NCBI GenBank assembly: GCA_029263315.1
Contig: JAJCXR010000049.1
Span: 1-64,000, forward strand
Length of the DNA: 64,000 nt
Source of the DNA: Acidobacteriota bacterium
Lineage (GTDB): Bacteria > Acidobacteriota > Thermoanaerobaculia > Multivoradales > J023
Direction of reading: 5' to 3'
In this document: piece by piece, positions 39,526 through 48,969 of the stretch
Layout: every line of letters starts with the position of its first letter
Position numbering within the stretch: the stretch's first letter is position 1
Position numbers and translations under genes: made by a program
Notes under the pieces: model-generated
Told to the model about the DNA's origin: nothing
Database searches by the model: none
Seen by the model: the letters and a program-made list of their open reading frames with translations, nothing else

Positions 39526-41481
39526 TTGCCTTCGATCGATCTCAAGAAGCTCTCTGAACGGGAGAGTGAGCAAGTCGAGTGGAAAGAGAACGTCGCCGAC
39601 ATCCATGATGTCGTGCGCACGATCACGGCGTTCGCCAACGATTTTGCCAATCTAGGTGGAGGTTATGTCGTCTGCGGCGCCAAGGAGACCCAGGACGTCC
39701 ATGGCTTCAAGAAGATGGAAACCGTGGGTCTGAGCTCTCAGCGTCTCAAAGAAGTCGAAGGCAGGGTGATCGACGCCTGCCGGCAATATGTGGAGCCACC
39801 CTTGGCTCCAAGGGTCGAAGTGCTGCCGGCCGATGACCCGGCTCGACGTATTCTCGTCTTCATCGTGCCGGCCTCCAAACAGGCCCATAGTTTCAGGACA
39901 AAGAATGATAGCGGCAAGTTCTACGTCCGCATCGACCACCAGACACGGGAAGCCCGCAACGGGCTGATGCGAGAGCTCTTGGTACGCAAAAATGCCCTGG
40001 AACCCTGGGACCGCCGTTGTCATCCCGATGCCAGGGTCGAAGATCTTGATCTCCTCGCCATGCGGGATACGTTCCAGCGCATTGGCGTTTGGGATTCGAC
40101 AAAGAGCATTGAAGACTACTTGGCGCCGGAATCCAGCGTCTCGCCTATGGTCCCATCACTCTGCATCAGGGAACCTCTGACCGGGGTACTACGTCCGCGA
40201 AATTACGCGGTGCTGCTTTTCGCTCACAACCCGCAACGTTTCTACCCCGATCTCCACGCCATATTTTCCCATTATCCCGGAGTAGATCGGGCCGAGCCTT
40301 TTTCGGAAAGGCGCGAGGTCACCGGCTCTTTGATGTCTCAGATCCGCTCTTTGCTGGAGCGTCTGAACACCGAAGCGTACATGATCATCGACAAGACCGA
40401 CGCTGAAGAGCCCAACTTGGTCAAGTACCCCAGGAAGGCCCTCCATGAGGCAGTAGTCAATGCTTTGGTTCACCGGGACTGCGAAGCCCATCATCCCGTT
40501 AGGGTGACCGTATTCGAAGACAGGGTCGAGGTTCTGTCACCTGGCGCCCTGCCGTCGTCGGTCGACGAAGACGTCTTTCGCCAAGGCCGCGCCATGCCGG
40601 TGTGGCGAAATCAGTCGTTGGCCTGGTTCCTCAACAAGCTTCAGCTGGCTCAAGCCGAGGGCCAGGGCATCGCCACCATCCTGCGCAGCATGAAGGAAGA
40701 GGGCTGCCCAGCTCCAAAATTCGACCTCACCGCAACCTCAGTCCTTTGCACCATGCCGGCCCACCCTCGCCATGCCTTGATGCGTCAGCTTCAACAAGCG
40801 GAGCGAGCCGTGCTGCTTGGAAACTATGAGAGTGCCATCGAGCAATTGACCGAGCTCTTGAACAAAGACCCTTTCAATTTCAGGGTCGCCGAGCTTTTTT
40901 GTGAAACTCATCGAGCCGCCGGTTCATCTGCTGAGGTCTTGAGCTTTATCACTCGATACAAACATCAATTGGACCGCTTTCCTCCGATGGCACAGCTGCA
41001 GATCGCCGAATCTCTGCTCAGTGTTCCGGATCCTCAACAGCAAGAGGCCACCAACCTCGCCAAACGGTTGATCCGTCTAGCGACACAGAGTGGTGTCGAA
41101 GAGAAGGCCGTCCATCGTCTCGTCTTGGGCCTCCTGTCCCGCCAACAAAGTCAGGATGCTTTGGATATTATTGATCGCTCATTGACAGATCATCCCAGTT
41201 GGAACGATCTGGCGACGTTTCGTCGATTGCGGGGCCAGGCTCTTTTGGACCTCGCCCTACAATGCACTCAGGCGGCTGGCGACCCTAAGCTGACCGCCCG
41301 GCTGAAACGTAGAGCCTGGGATCAATGCCAGGAATATCTCGATGAGGCGGAACGGGAGCTACGCACAGCCCTTGAGCTGGGGCAAAAGGACGGCACTCCG
41401 TCCACCCTCATCCAAGAATTCGAGCAGGTGAGAAATCTCCGTGCGCATGCGACGAAAATGCGTTCCACCACCACGACCTGA
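39526..41481 (+). CDS. AlbA_2 / GHKL-type ATPase protein with helical-repeat C-terminus
   Basis: 651 residues from a TTG start at 39526, preceded by GAGAGGA about eight bases upstream. The frame stays open for 550 bases upstream, but that part overlaps the kinase gene and is not protein-like. Residues 10-125 match the AlbA_2 (Schlafen-like) domain: ESEQVEWKENV, then FANDFANLGGGYVVCGAKE. Residues about 300-410 resemble the HATPase_c_4 domain that usually follows it in COG2865 RecG-like regulators (LHEAVVNALVHRDCEA, VEVLSPGALP). Residues 425-651 are helical repeats, probably TPR-like. These proteins are usually regulators or parts of defence islands. Parts are notably AT-richer than the neighbours: I count 26 G/C in the 60 bases 40921-40980. 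Its TGA directly abuts the stop codon of lpd. Confidence 0.8.
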   Translation: MPSIDLKKLSERESEQVEWKENVADIHDVVRTITAFANDFANLGGGYVVCGAKETQDVHGFKKMETVGLSSQRLKEVEGRVIDACRQYVEPPLAPRVEVLPADDPARRILVFIVPASKQAHSFRTKNDSGKFYVRIDHQTREARNGLMRELLVRKNALEPWDRRCHPDARVEDLDLLAMRDTFQRIGVWDSTKSIEDYLAPESSVSPMVPSLCIREPLTGVLRPRNYAVLLFAHNPQRFYPDLHAIFSHYPGVDRAEPFSERREVTGSLMSQIRSLLERLNTEAYMIIDKTDAEEPNLVKYPRKALHEAVVNALVHRDCEAHHPVRVTVFEDRVEVLSPGALPSSVDEDVFRQGRAMPVWRNQSLAWFLNKLQLAQAEGQGIATILRSMKEEGCPAPKFDLTATSVLCTMPAHPRHALMRQLQQAERAVLLGNYESAIEQLTELLNKDPFNFRVAELFCETHRAAGSSAEVLSFITRYKHQLDRFPPMAQLQIAESLLSVPDPQQQEATNLAKRLIRLATQSGVEEKAVHRLVLGLLSRQQSQDALDIIDRSLTDHPSWNDLATFRRLRGQALLDLALQCTQAAGDPKLTARLKRRAWDQCQEYLDEAERELRTALELGQKDGTPSTLIQEFEQVRNLRAHATKMRSTTTT

Positions 41482-42867
41482 TCAGATATTGACCGCTCGA
41501 CCGTCCACCGCCAGGGCTGCCTCCTTGACCACCTCCGCCAACGTTGGATGGGCGTGCACGCAGCGGGCGATGTCTTCGCTGGAGGCAGCGAATTCGATGG
41601 CCACCGCCACTTCGGCGATCAGGTCACCAGCCCGTGCACCCAGGATGTGGGCGCCGAGAATGCGATCGGTCTTGGCATCGGCGAGGATCTTCACCAGGCC
41701 GTCGGTTTGGTTGAGGGCCTTGGCCCTGCCATTGGCCATGAAGGGGAAGGAGCCGCTGCGGTACTCGATGCCCGCTTCCTTGAGCTCTTCCTCGCTTTTG
41801 CCGACGGAGGCAATCTCCGGATGGGTGTAGACGACGTTGGGGATGGCGTCGTAGTTGACATGGCCATAGCCGGTGACCAAATGCTCGACACAGGCAACAC
41901 CCTCGTGCTCCGCCTTGTGGGCCAGCATCGGTCCAGGGATGACGTCGCCGATGGCGTAGATACCATCGGCGGCTTTGTAATGCTCATCCACCTGGATAAA
42001 ACCGCGACGATCGGTCTCGACGCCGACTTTCTCCAAACCCAAACCTTCGGTATAGGGACGTCGGCCAACACACACCAGGACGCGGTCGCAGGTCACCGGG
42101 TCGCGACCTTCCGACTCGACGATGCATTGGTCGCCGTCGAGCTTGGCGCCGGTCACCTTGACCCCCAAATGGAAGTCGAGGCCCTGCTTCTTGAACAGGC
42201 GCTGAGCCTTGGTGGCGATCTCCGAATCCATGCCCGGCAAAATGCGGTCGAGGTATTCGAGCACCGTCACCTTGGACCCCAAGCGGGCCCACACGGAGCC
42301 CAGCTCGAGGCCGATGACGCCGGCTCCGATGACCACCAAGTGCTCGGGCACGACGTCGTAATCGATGGCTTCGGTGCTACCGCCGATGCGGTCCCAGTCC
42401 ATCTCGATGCCCGGTAGGGTGGCCACCTCACTGCCGGTGGCCATGAGGATGTTCTTGGCCTCCAGGCGGGCTGCGTCCTTGCCATCCACCACCACTTGAC
42501 CGGGGCCTTCGATACGCCCAGTACCCTCGTATCGCTTGACGCCGTTCTTCTTGAAGAGGCCGGCGACGCCGCTGGTCAGGGCCTTCACCGTCTTGCCCTT
42601 GTGCCGCATCATGCCGGGCAAATCGAGCTCGACCCCTTGCACCTTGATGCCCATCTTCTTGAGCCCGTGCCGTGTCTCTTCATAACGCTCGCTGGCTTCC
42701 AAAAGGGCCTTGCTGGGGATACAACCGATCCGCAGACAGGTTCCGCCGAGGGCCGGATCCTTCTCGATGCAGGCCACGTCGAGGCCCAGTTGGGCCGCTC
42801 GGATGGCGGCCACATAACCGCCGGGGCCGGATCCGATGATCACCAAGTCGTGTTGGAAGGTCTCCAT
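41482..42867 (-). CDS. lpdA: Dihydrolipoyl dehydrogenase (E3)
   Basis: 461 residues, the normal length. It reoxidises the dihydrolipoyl group of the E2 subunit with FAD and NAD+, completing the 2-oxoglutarate dehydrogenase cycle. The FAD-binding GSGPGG is at 13-17. The redox disulfide is Cys44/Cys49 in GGTCLRIGCIPSK; most family members have NV where this has RI. A second nucleotide-binding motif GAGVIGLELG lies near 175-185. The C-terminal HPTLAE gives the catalytic pair His440/Glu445. Start ATG 42867 lies four bases after the E2 stop, with its ribosome site GGAG inside the E2 coding end, so E2 and E3 are translationally linked. It is the last gene of the suc operon. Confidence 0.97.
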   Translation of the reverse strand: METFQHDLVIIGSGPGGYVAAIRAAQLGLDVACIEKDPALGGTCLRIGCIPSKALLEASERYEETRHGLKKMGIKVQGVELDLPGMMRHKGKTVKALTSGVAGLFKKNGVKRYEGTGRIEGPGQVVVDGKDAARLEAKNILMATGSEVATLPGIEMDWDRIGGSTEAIDYDVVPEHLVVIGAGVIGLELGSVWARLGSKVTVLEYLDRILPGMDSEIATKAQRLFKKQGLDFHLGVKVTGAKLDGDQCIVESEGRDPVTCDRVLVCVGRRPYTEGLGLEKVGVETDRRGFIQVDEHYKAADGIYAIGDVIPGPMLAHKAEHEGVACVEHLVTGYGHVNYDAIPNVVYTHPEIASVGKSEEELKEAGIEYRSGSFPFMANGRAKALNQTDGLVKILADAKTDRILGAHILGARAGDLIAEVAVAIEFAASSEDIARCVHAHPTLAEVVKEAALAVDGRAVNI

Positions 42868-42870
42868 GGC

Positions 42871-44226
42871 TCAGATCTCCAACAGGATGCGGGTGGGATC
42901 TTCGATGCGCTCTTTGAGGCGCACCAGGAAAGTCACCGCCTCGCGCCCGTCGACCAAGCGGTGGTCGTAGGTCAAGGCGAGATACATCATCGGCCGGATG
43001 ACCACCTCGCCGTTGAGGGCGATGGGTCGTTCCTCGATCTTGTGCAGACCGAGGATTCCGCTCTGCGGCGGATTGACGATGGGGGTCGACAGCAAGGAGC
43101 CGTAGATGCCCCCGTTGGAAATGGTGAACGTGCCCCCCTGCAGCTCTTCCAATGTCAATTTGCTGTCCTTGGCCTTCTGCGCCAGCTCGGCGATGGCCTG
43201 CTCGACGCCGGCAAAGCTCAGACGCTCGGCGTTGCGGATGACCGGCACGACAAGTCCCTTGCCGCCTCCCACCGCCACCCCGATGTCCTGATAGTTGCGA
43301 TAGACGACGTTGTCGCCGCGGATCTCGGCGTTGACCTGCGGCACCTCCTTGAGGGCATCGATGGCCGCCTTGACAAAGAAAGACATGAAACCGAGCTTGA
43401 TGCCATAGCGCTTGACGAAGCTCTCTTGGTACTGCTTGCGCAGGGCGATGACCGCCGACATGTCCACTTCGTTGAAGGTGGTGAGCAGGGCGGCGGCCTG
43501 TTGCGCCTCCACCAACCGCTGCGCCACACGGCGTCGCAGGGGTGTCATCTTGACCACTTCCTCTTGCCGGGAGCCACCGACCGCCGTGGTGGCGGCTTTG
43601 GTGGGCGCAGATGCTGAGCCCTTGGAGTCGGAATCGGCCTTGGCCGACGTCTTCTCCGCCGGGGCCTTCTCTGCTGGGGCTGCAGCCTTGCCCGCCACGT
43701 GACGCTGCACGTCTTCCTTCAACAGCCGGCCGCCGGGGCCGGAGGCCTCGACTTCCGAGGCGTTCAACCCCGCCTCCGCCAGGACCCGCTTGGCCGCTGG
43801 CATGACCCGCTCGCCGTCGGCGGATTTGCTCGCGACCTCAGGTGGCTGGTCGCCCGCAGGCTCCGGAGCTTTGGCTTCGGAAGCTTCGGAGGAAGACCCC
43901 TTCGAGCCCGACGCTTTGGAGCCCGAGGCTTTGGAGGCCGACGCTTTGGCGTCTGACGCAGCAGGCGCTTCAGCATCGGCCGGTTTCTCACCGGCTTCCA
44001 TAAGGCCAACGACGTCGCCGATCGCAGCATCGTCGCCGTCTTGTTTGAGGATCTTGGTCAGCGTCCCGGACTCGGGAGCCGGTAGCTCGACGTTGACCTT
44101 GTCGGTTTCGATGATCACCAGGGGCTCGTCCTGCTCGACCCAGTCCCCCTCCGCCTTCAGCCATTCTCCGATCATCACCTCGGTGATGGACTCACCGACC
44201 ACGGGAACTTTTAATTCGATAGACAT
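42871..44226 (-). CDS. sucB: 2-oxoglutarate dehydrogenase E2, dihydrolipoyl succinyltransferase
   Basis: 451 residues. It transfers the succinyl group from E1 to CoA and forms the core of the complex. One lipoyl domain at the N-terminus carries the lipoylated Lys43 (IETDKVNVEL). A long Ala/Ser/Lys/Pro linker (80-130), with a tandem SKASGSKASGSKGSSSEASEAK-type repeat, leads to a peripheral-subunit-binding domain (VMPAAKRVLAEAGLNASEV, about 145-180). A second Ala/Lys/Ser-rich linker then leads to the catalytic acyltransferase domain. The active-site motif DHRLVDG places His422 and Asp426. VPVVGESITEV is typical of the succinyl rather than acetyl type, in line with the E1 gene upstream. ATG 44226 follows the sucA stop by 12 bases, and its GAGGTAAGAG ribosome site overlaps that stop. 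Confidence 0.96.
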   Translation of the reverse strand: MSIELKVPVVGESITEVMIGEWLKAEGDWVEQDEPLVIIETDKVNVELPAPESGTLTKILKQDGDDAAIGDVVGLMEAGEKPADAEAPAASDAKASASKASGSKASGSKGSSSEASEAKAPEPAGDQPPEVASKSADGERVMPAAKRVLAEAGLNASEVEASGPGGRLLKEDVQRHVAGKAAAPAEKAPAEKTSAKADSDSKGSASAPTKAATTAVGGSRQEEVVKMTPLRRRVAQRLVEAQQAAALLTTFNEVDMSAVIALRKQYQESFVKRYGIKLGFMSFFVKAAIDALKEVPQVNAEIRGDNVVYRNYQDIGVAVGGGKGLVVPVIRNAERLSFAGVEQAIAELAQKAKDSKLTLEELQGGTFTISNGGIYGSLLSTPIVNPPQSGILGLHKIEERPIALNGEVVIRPMMYLALTYDHRLVDGREAVTFLVRLKERIEDPTRILLEI

Positions 44227-44238
44227 CGTTCTCTTACC

Positions 44239-47200
44239 TCATTCCTTGACATCAAACGCTTCGGCAATCAGTTCTGCTTGTTCTTTCTTGTGAGCCGATG
44301 CCGAGCCGGTCGCAGGGCTGGCAGACAGGGGACGGGAAACGCAGGACAGCTGCCAACGGCCAAACAAATTGGACCCTAGATGCAGCTGAAGAAAGGGCCA
44401 GGCCCCCATGTTGCGGGGCTCTTCTTGAACCCAAACGATCTCGGAGTCGTCGCCATACGGGGTCAGAACCTCGGCCAGACGCGCTTCGTCCAACGGATAG
44501 TACTGTTCGAGGCGGATGATGGCCACATCCTTGGTTGGCCGCTCCGCCCGGGTCGCCGCCAGCTCGTAATAGAGCTTGCCGCTGGTCAATAGGACCCGCC
44601 GCACGCCGCTGCCGTCGAGCTTCACGGGATCCTCCAAGATACGCTCAAACGTACCGTTCGCCAAATCGTCAAGACTTGAAACGGCCTCGGGATGGCGTAG
44701 CAGGCTCTTCGGCGACATCACCACCAAGGGTTTGCGCCAAGGACGCAGCACTTGGCGCCTCAAACAATGGAAGAACTGGGCCGGCGTCGTCAAATTGACC
44801 ACCTGGATGTTGTCTTCCGCCGCCAGATTGAGGAAACGCTCCAAACGGGCGCTCGAGTGCTCCGGCCCCTGGCCCTCGAAACCGTGGGGTAGGAGCATCA
44901 CCAGGCCACTCAGCCGACGCCACTTGTCCTCCCCCGAAGTGATGAACTGATCGATGATCACCTGCGCAACGTTGCAAAAATCGCCGAACTGCGCCTCCCA
45001 CAGGATCAGGCCATCGGGGGTATCGAGGCTGTAGCCGTACTCGAACCCCAGAACTCCGATTTCCGACAGGGGGCTGTCCCACACTTGGAATCGCCCTTGC
45101 CCCTTGGCCAAGTGCTGCAGGGGCACATAGGGCATCCCGTTGTCGGTGCTCCAGAGCACCATATGACGATGGCTGAAGGTGCCGCGTCCACTGTCCTGAC
45201 CGCTGAGACGGACGGGCGTCCCTTCCACCAACAACGAGGCGAAGGCCAGGGCTTCGGCGGCCCCCCAATCCAGGGGTTTGTCGCCGTCGGCCATTTGCCG
45301 TCGGCCATCGAAGAAGCGCTCGAGCTTCTTGTTGAGGGCAAAACCAGAGGGCACATCGCTGGAGCGACGCAGCAACTCGGCGAGCTTCTCCTTGGCCAAG
45401 GCGGTTTCCGCCGGCGGCACGTCGGCATCGGCTCCACCGACATAGGGACGCCAGATTCCCTCCCCCGAATTCGGTCCACGCAGATCGAAGCTCGGGTCCC
45501 GTGAACGTCCGAGCTCTTCCTCCAGGTTGGCGCTGCGCGCTGCGCGAATGGTTTCCCCCTCCTCGCGGCTGAACCCCCCCAGGGCGAGCAGGCGCTCCAA
45601 ATAGGCTTCCGGGACCGATTTGCGCTTGCGGATGATGTCGTACATCACCGGCTGGGTATACGAGGGCTCGTCTCCCTCGTTGTGACCGTAGCGCCGGTAA
45701 CAATACATGTCGATGATGACGTCGGTTCCAAAGGCGGCACGGTAATCCATGGCCAGGCGCACCACATGGGCCACCGCCTCGGGGTCCTCACCGTTGACAT
45801 GGAAGATGGGGGTTTGCAGCATGCGCGCCACGTCGGTGGCGTATTGCGTCGAACGTCCGGCCTCCGGCGAGGTGGTGAAACCGATCTGATTGTTGACGAT
45901 GACATGCAGTGCCCCACCGGTGCGGTAGCCGTACAGGTTGGCCATGTTCAGGATCTCTTGGATCACCCCTTGGCCGGCGAAGGCCGCATCGCCGTGGATC
46001 AAGACCGCCATGCACTGCTCGTGCCGGTCGTCGTGGAATCGGTCCTGCTTGGCCCGCACCCGTCCCAAGGCCACCGGGTCGACGAATTCCAGGTGACTGG
46101 GGTTGAAACACAGGGAGAGGTGGATGTCGTCACCGCGGGAAGTGCGGTGATCAGAGCTGTAGCCCAGGTGGTATTTGACGTCGCCGCGACCGATCAAACG
46201 CTCCGGGTCGGCATCGGCGAACTCGCGGAAGACGTCCCTCGGGCTTTTGCCCATGATGTTGACCAAAACATTGAGCCGGCCGCGGTGGGCCATGCCGATG
46301 ACCACTTCCTTGACCCCTTGGCCCCCGGCTTCCTCAAGGGCCAAGTCGAGCAGCGGGATCAAGGTCTCCGCCCCCTCCAGGGAGAAGCGCTTGGCGCCGA
46401 GGAATTTCTTGTGGACAAACTGCTCGAAGATCTCAGCGTCCGTCAGCTTGGTGAAAATGAGCTTCTGCTCATTGCGCTCCAGATGGCGATGGTTGGCCGA
46501 GTCTTCGAGGCGGTTGATCAACCAGTTCTTGGCGTCGAGATCGTCGATGTGCATGAACTGCACACCCACCGAGCGGCAGTAGGTGGTTTCCAGCAAGGTC
46601 ATGATCTCGCGCAGGGTGAGCACCGTCGTACCGCCCACCGTGGTGCTCGAGAAGAGGGAATCCATGTCCCGCTCCGACAGCCCCCAATGTTCGAGCTGGA
46701 GCTCTTTGATCGGCTGGCGCTCCTGCCCAAGGGGGTCAAGCTGGGCCAGCAGATGGCCGCGTACGCGGTAGGCGTGGATCAACTGATTGACCCTGTCCTG
46801 TCGCGAGCTGCGCCGACGCAGCCGAGCCGACAGGATCCGCAGGAAACCGCGGGTCAAGGCCGGACGCTGCTCCACCAAGCCCATTAAACGGTCGCCGTCG
46901 AGGCTGAGCACCGTCACTTCACCGTGGGCCACCACATCCGCCGAACGGGGTTGGGATTCGAGCACCGACAGCTCACCCACCACTTCCCCTGCGTTGATCG
47001 TCGCCACCTCGTGATCCTTGCGTCGCACCAGCAAGTGGCCTTGGGTCAAGATGTAGAGGCAGTGCCCCGCTTCGGCTTCACGGCACAGTATCTCTCCGTC
47101 GAAGAATCGCTGCTCGACGGCCAGTTTTGCGATGTGCGACAGCTCTTCCGCCGGCAAACCGTCGAAGAGATTGACCTCTTTCAGGAAGGCCACTCGCTTG

Positions 47201-47481
47201 GCCAGCTCGCCGCCGGACACCGGCGGCAGGTTCTGCGGGTCGAAGCTGGAGGCGAAACCGCCGCCACCGCTGCCCGGCGGATTGAAGATACTGCTGGCGG
47301 CGAACGAAGGCCCATCGACGGCCGTCCGTGCGGACCGCAGATCGCCATCCTCCGTCGCCATCGCCGCGAAATAGTCCCGCCAAGTGGCATCGACGGAGCT
47401 CGGATCGTCTAAATAGCGAGCGTACAGTTGCTCGACAAACGCCAGATTCGTCCCGTCTAGGGGACCGCTCGGGCTATCCAT
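44239..47481 (-). CDS. sucA: 2-oxoglutarate dehydrogenase E1 with inserted cyclic-nucleotide-binding domain
   Basis: 1080 residues, about 140 longer than usual SucA. ATG 47481 follows GAGGA by about seven bases; the open frame upstream is not protein-like. Residues 1-45 are the standard N-terminal segment that contacts E2 (NLAFVEQLYARYLDDPSSV). A Gly/Ser/Pro linker follows, then a complete cNMP-binding fold at about 95-222 (LKEVNLFDGLPAEELSHIA; phosphate-binding cassette GELSVLESQPRSADVVA with the conserved Glu and Arg). The normal enzyme resumes at LIHAYRVRGHL (near 230): MAHRGRLNVL, GDVKYHLGYSSD, the thiamine diphosphate region GDAAFAGQGVIQE to NNQIGFTT (about 494-530), HNEGDEPSYTQP, and a C-terminal WVQEEPRNMGAW. 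It decarboxylates 2-oxoglutarate and succinylates the lipoyl group of SucB. The insert suggests allosteric control by a nucleotide. First gene of the suc operon. Confidence 0.95.
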   Translation of the reverse strand: MDSPSGPLDGTNLAFVEQLYARYLDDPSSVDATWRDYFAAMATEDGDLRSARTAVDGPSFAASSIFNPPGSGGGGFASSFDPQNLPPVSGGELAKRVAFLKEVNLFDGLPAEELSHIAKLAVEQRFFDGEILCREAEAGHCLYILTQGHLLVRRKDHEVATINAGEVVGELSVLESQPRSADVVAHGEVTVLSLDGDRLMGLVEQRPALTRGFLRILSARLRRRSSRQDRVNQLIHAYRVRGHLLAQLDPLGQERQPIKELQLEHWGLSERDMDSLFSSTTVGGTTVLTLREIMTLLETTYCRSVGVQFMHIDDLDAKNWLINRLEDSANHRHLERNEQKLIFTKLTDAEIFEQFVHKKFLGAKRFSLEGAETLIPLLDLALEEAGGQGVKEVVIGMAHRGRLNVLVNIMGKSPRDVFREFADADPERLIGRGDVKYHLGYSSDHRTSRGDDIHLSLCFNPSHLEFVDPVALGRVRAKQDRFHDDRHEQCMAVLIHGDAAFAGQGVIQEILNMANLYGYRTGGALHVIVNNQIGFTTSPEAGRSTQYATDVARMLQTPIFHVNGEDPEAVAHVVRLAMDYRAAFGTDVIIDMYCYRRYGHNEGDEPSYTQPVMYDIIRKRKSVPEAYLERLLALGGFSREEGETIRAARSANLEEELGRSRDPSFDLRGPNSGEGIWRPYVGGADADVPPAETALAKEKLAELLRRSSDVPSGFALNKKLERFFDGRRQMADGDKPLDWGAAEALAFASLLVEGTPVRLSGQDSGRGTFSHRHMVLWSTDNGMPYVPLQHLAKGQGRFQVWDSPLSEIGVLGFEYGYSLDTPDGLILWEAQFGDFCNVAQVIIDQFITSGEDKWRRLSGLVMLLPHGFEGQGPEHSSARLERFLNLAAEDNIQVVNLTTPAQFFHCLRRQVLRPWRKPLVVMSPKSLLRHPEAVSSLDDLANGTFERILEDPVKLDGSGVRRVLLTSGKLYYELAATRAERPTKDVAIIRLEQYYPLDEARLAEVLTPYGDDSEIVWVQEEPRNMGAWPFLQLHLGSNLFGRWQLSCVSRPLSASPATGSASAHKKEQAELIAEAFDVKE

Positions 47482-47867
47482 TGCTAAATCCTCGTGCTCT
47501 CCGGTCTCGGAAAAGATGTATTGATAGCTGTCGCCAAGATCCGCAAGACGACGCGTCGGCCCTTGCCGTCGATCATGATGGGACCGATTCTGCCACGAAA
47601 TGGTCATCGGCCGTAGGCTCGGACGGCCGAAAATGAGCAAAGTCGCTCCATCGTCGTGGAATCTACTCCCTTTCGGAGCCTCGAATGCCCCGTCGCAGCC
47701 TGCTCGGGCCGACACCTCTTCGAGCCGTTACGGGATGAACCTCAGCCCAAGTGCAATAAGATGGGCCATCTCGCCTGAGCATCCACAGGCGACGACCGAG
47801 TCACTACCCAAACACCCTTGAACGCGACTCCATGGTGAACCCGCAGTGGAGTCAGGAAGGTTCTCAT
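47482..47867. other. Divergent intergenic region between sucA and mrp, 386 bp
   Basis: This must hold the promoters of the suc operon (minus) and of mrp (plus). Small open frames here lack ribosome sites and family features. I found no riboswitch, tRNA or sigma-54 element. No terminator is needed because both genes run outwards. Confidence 0.5.
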
Positions 47868-48953
47868 ATGTCCAAAGATCTCGAAGGAGGCGTCTGGGAC
47901 GCCCTCAAGACCATTCGCTATCCCGGCATGAGCCGGGACATCGTCTCCTTTGGTTTTGTCCACAAGGTCACCATCGACGGTTCGACGGCCACCGTCGAGC
48001 TCGAGATGTCGACCCACAACGCCGAAGCCGCGGAGGCGGTGCGTCAAGAGGTGGAAAAGGCGGCCAACGGCGTGCCGGGCATCACCGCCACCTCGGCCGT
48101 GCTCAAGCTGCAACAGCCCGCCAAACGCCAAGCCGCCCAACGCAGCATCGCCCAAGACCCGGGGCTCCTTCCCGAGGTTCGCTACGTGGTGGCGGTGGCC
48201 AGCGGCAAGGGCGGCGTCGGCAAGTCGACGGTGTCCGCCAACCTGGCCATCCGCTTGGCCCAGCTCGGTCACCGTGTCGGCCTGCTGGACGCGGATATCT
48301 ACGGCCCGTCGGTGCCCACCATGTTCGGCATCTCGCGGCGTCCCGCCACCGACGGTCAAACGGTGGAACCCTTTGAGAAATATGGCATCAAGTTGATGTC
48401 CCTAGGTTTCATGGTGGAAATCGACACACCGGTCATCTGGCGCGGGCCCATGGTGATGAAGGCCCTCGAGCAATTGCTCGGTCAAGTATCCTGGGGTGCC
48501 CTCGACTACTTGATCGTCGACATGCCACCGGGCACCGGCGATGCGCAGCTCACCCTCACCCAGCGGGTGCCGCTGTCCGGCGCGGTGATCGTCACCACCC
48601 CCCAGGACGTGTCGTTGATCGACGCCCGCAAGGGTCTGGCGATGTTTCGCAAGGTCAACGTGCCGGTGGTGGGCATCATCGAGAACATGGCCAGCTTTGC
48701 CTGTCCCCACTGCGGTGAGGTGACCCACATCTTCAAGAGCGGCGGCGGCGAGCGGACGGCCCAACTCGTGGGGTGTCGCTTCCTGGGCAGCGTTCCCTTG
48801 GACCCGGCCATCGCCGAAGGGGGTGACGCCGGTGAGCCCATCGTGGTGACCGAGAAGGACGGCGGCCCGCATGCCGATGCGTTCAAAGTCTTGGCCGAAG
48901 CGGTGATGGCAGAGGTGGAGTCACCGCCGACGCCGCAGCTGACCATCGTCTGA
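47868..48953 (+). CDS. mrp: Mrp/ApbC-type Fe-S carrier P-loop ATPase
   Basis: 361 residues. ATG 47868 follows GGAAGG by about eight bases; an ATG twelve codons upstream has no comparable site. Residues 1-85 are a MIP18/DUF59 domain (VWDALKTIRYPGMSRDIV), commonly fused to Mrp. The P-loop ATPase part has the deviant Walker A KGGVGKS at 114-120 with the two signature lysines, then LLDADIYGPSVP and MPPGTGD. Cys279 and Cys282 (CPHC) are the pair that bridges a 4Fe-4S cluster between two subunits. The protein carries and transfers Fe-S clusters to target enzymes in the cytoplasm. It is followed after 16 bases by the LpxH-like gene on the same strand. Confidence 0.95.
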   Translation: MSKDLEGGVWDALKTIRYPGMSRDIVSFGFVHKVTIDGSTATVELEMSTHNAEAAEAVRQEVEKAANGVPGITATSAVLKLQQPAKRQAAQRSIAQDPGLLPEVRYVVAVASGKGGVGKSTVSANLAIRLAQLGHRVGLLDADIYGPSVPTMFGISRRPATDGQTVEPFEKYGIKLMSLGFMVEIDTPVIWRGPMVMKALEQLLGQVSWGALDYLIVDMPPGTGDAQLTLTQRVPLSGAVIVTTPQDVSLIDARKGLAMFRKVNVPVVGIIENMASFACPHCGEVTHIFKSGGGERTAQLVGCRFLGSVPLDPAIAEGGDAGEPIVVTEKDGGPHADAFKVLAEAVMAEVESPPTPQLTIV

Positions 48954-48969
48954 GACGAGACCTGAGACG

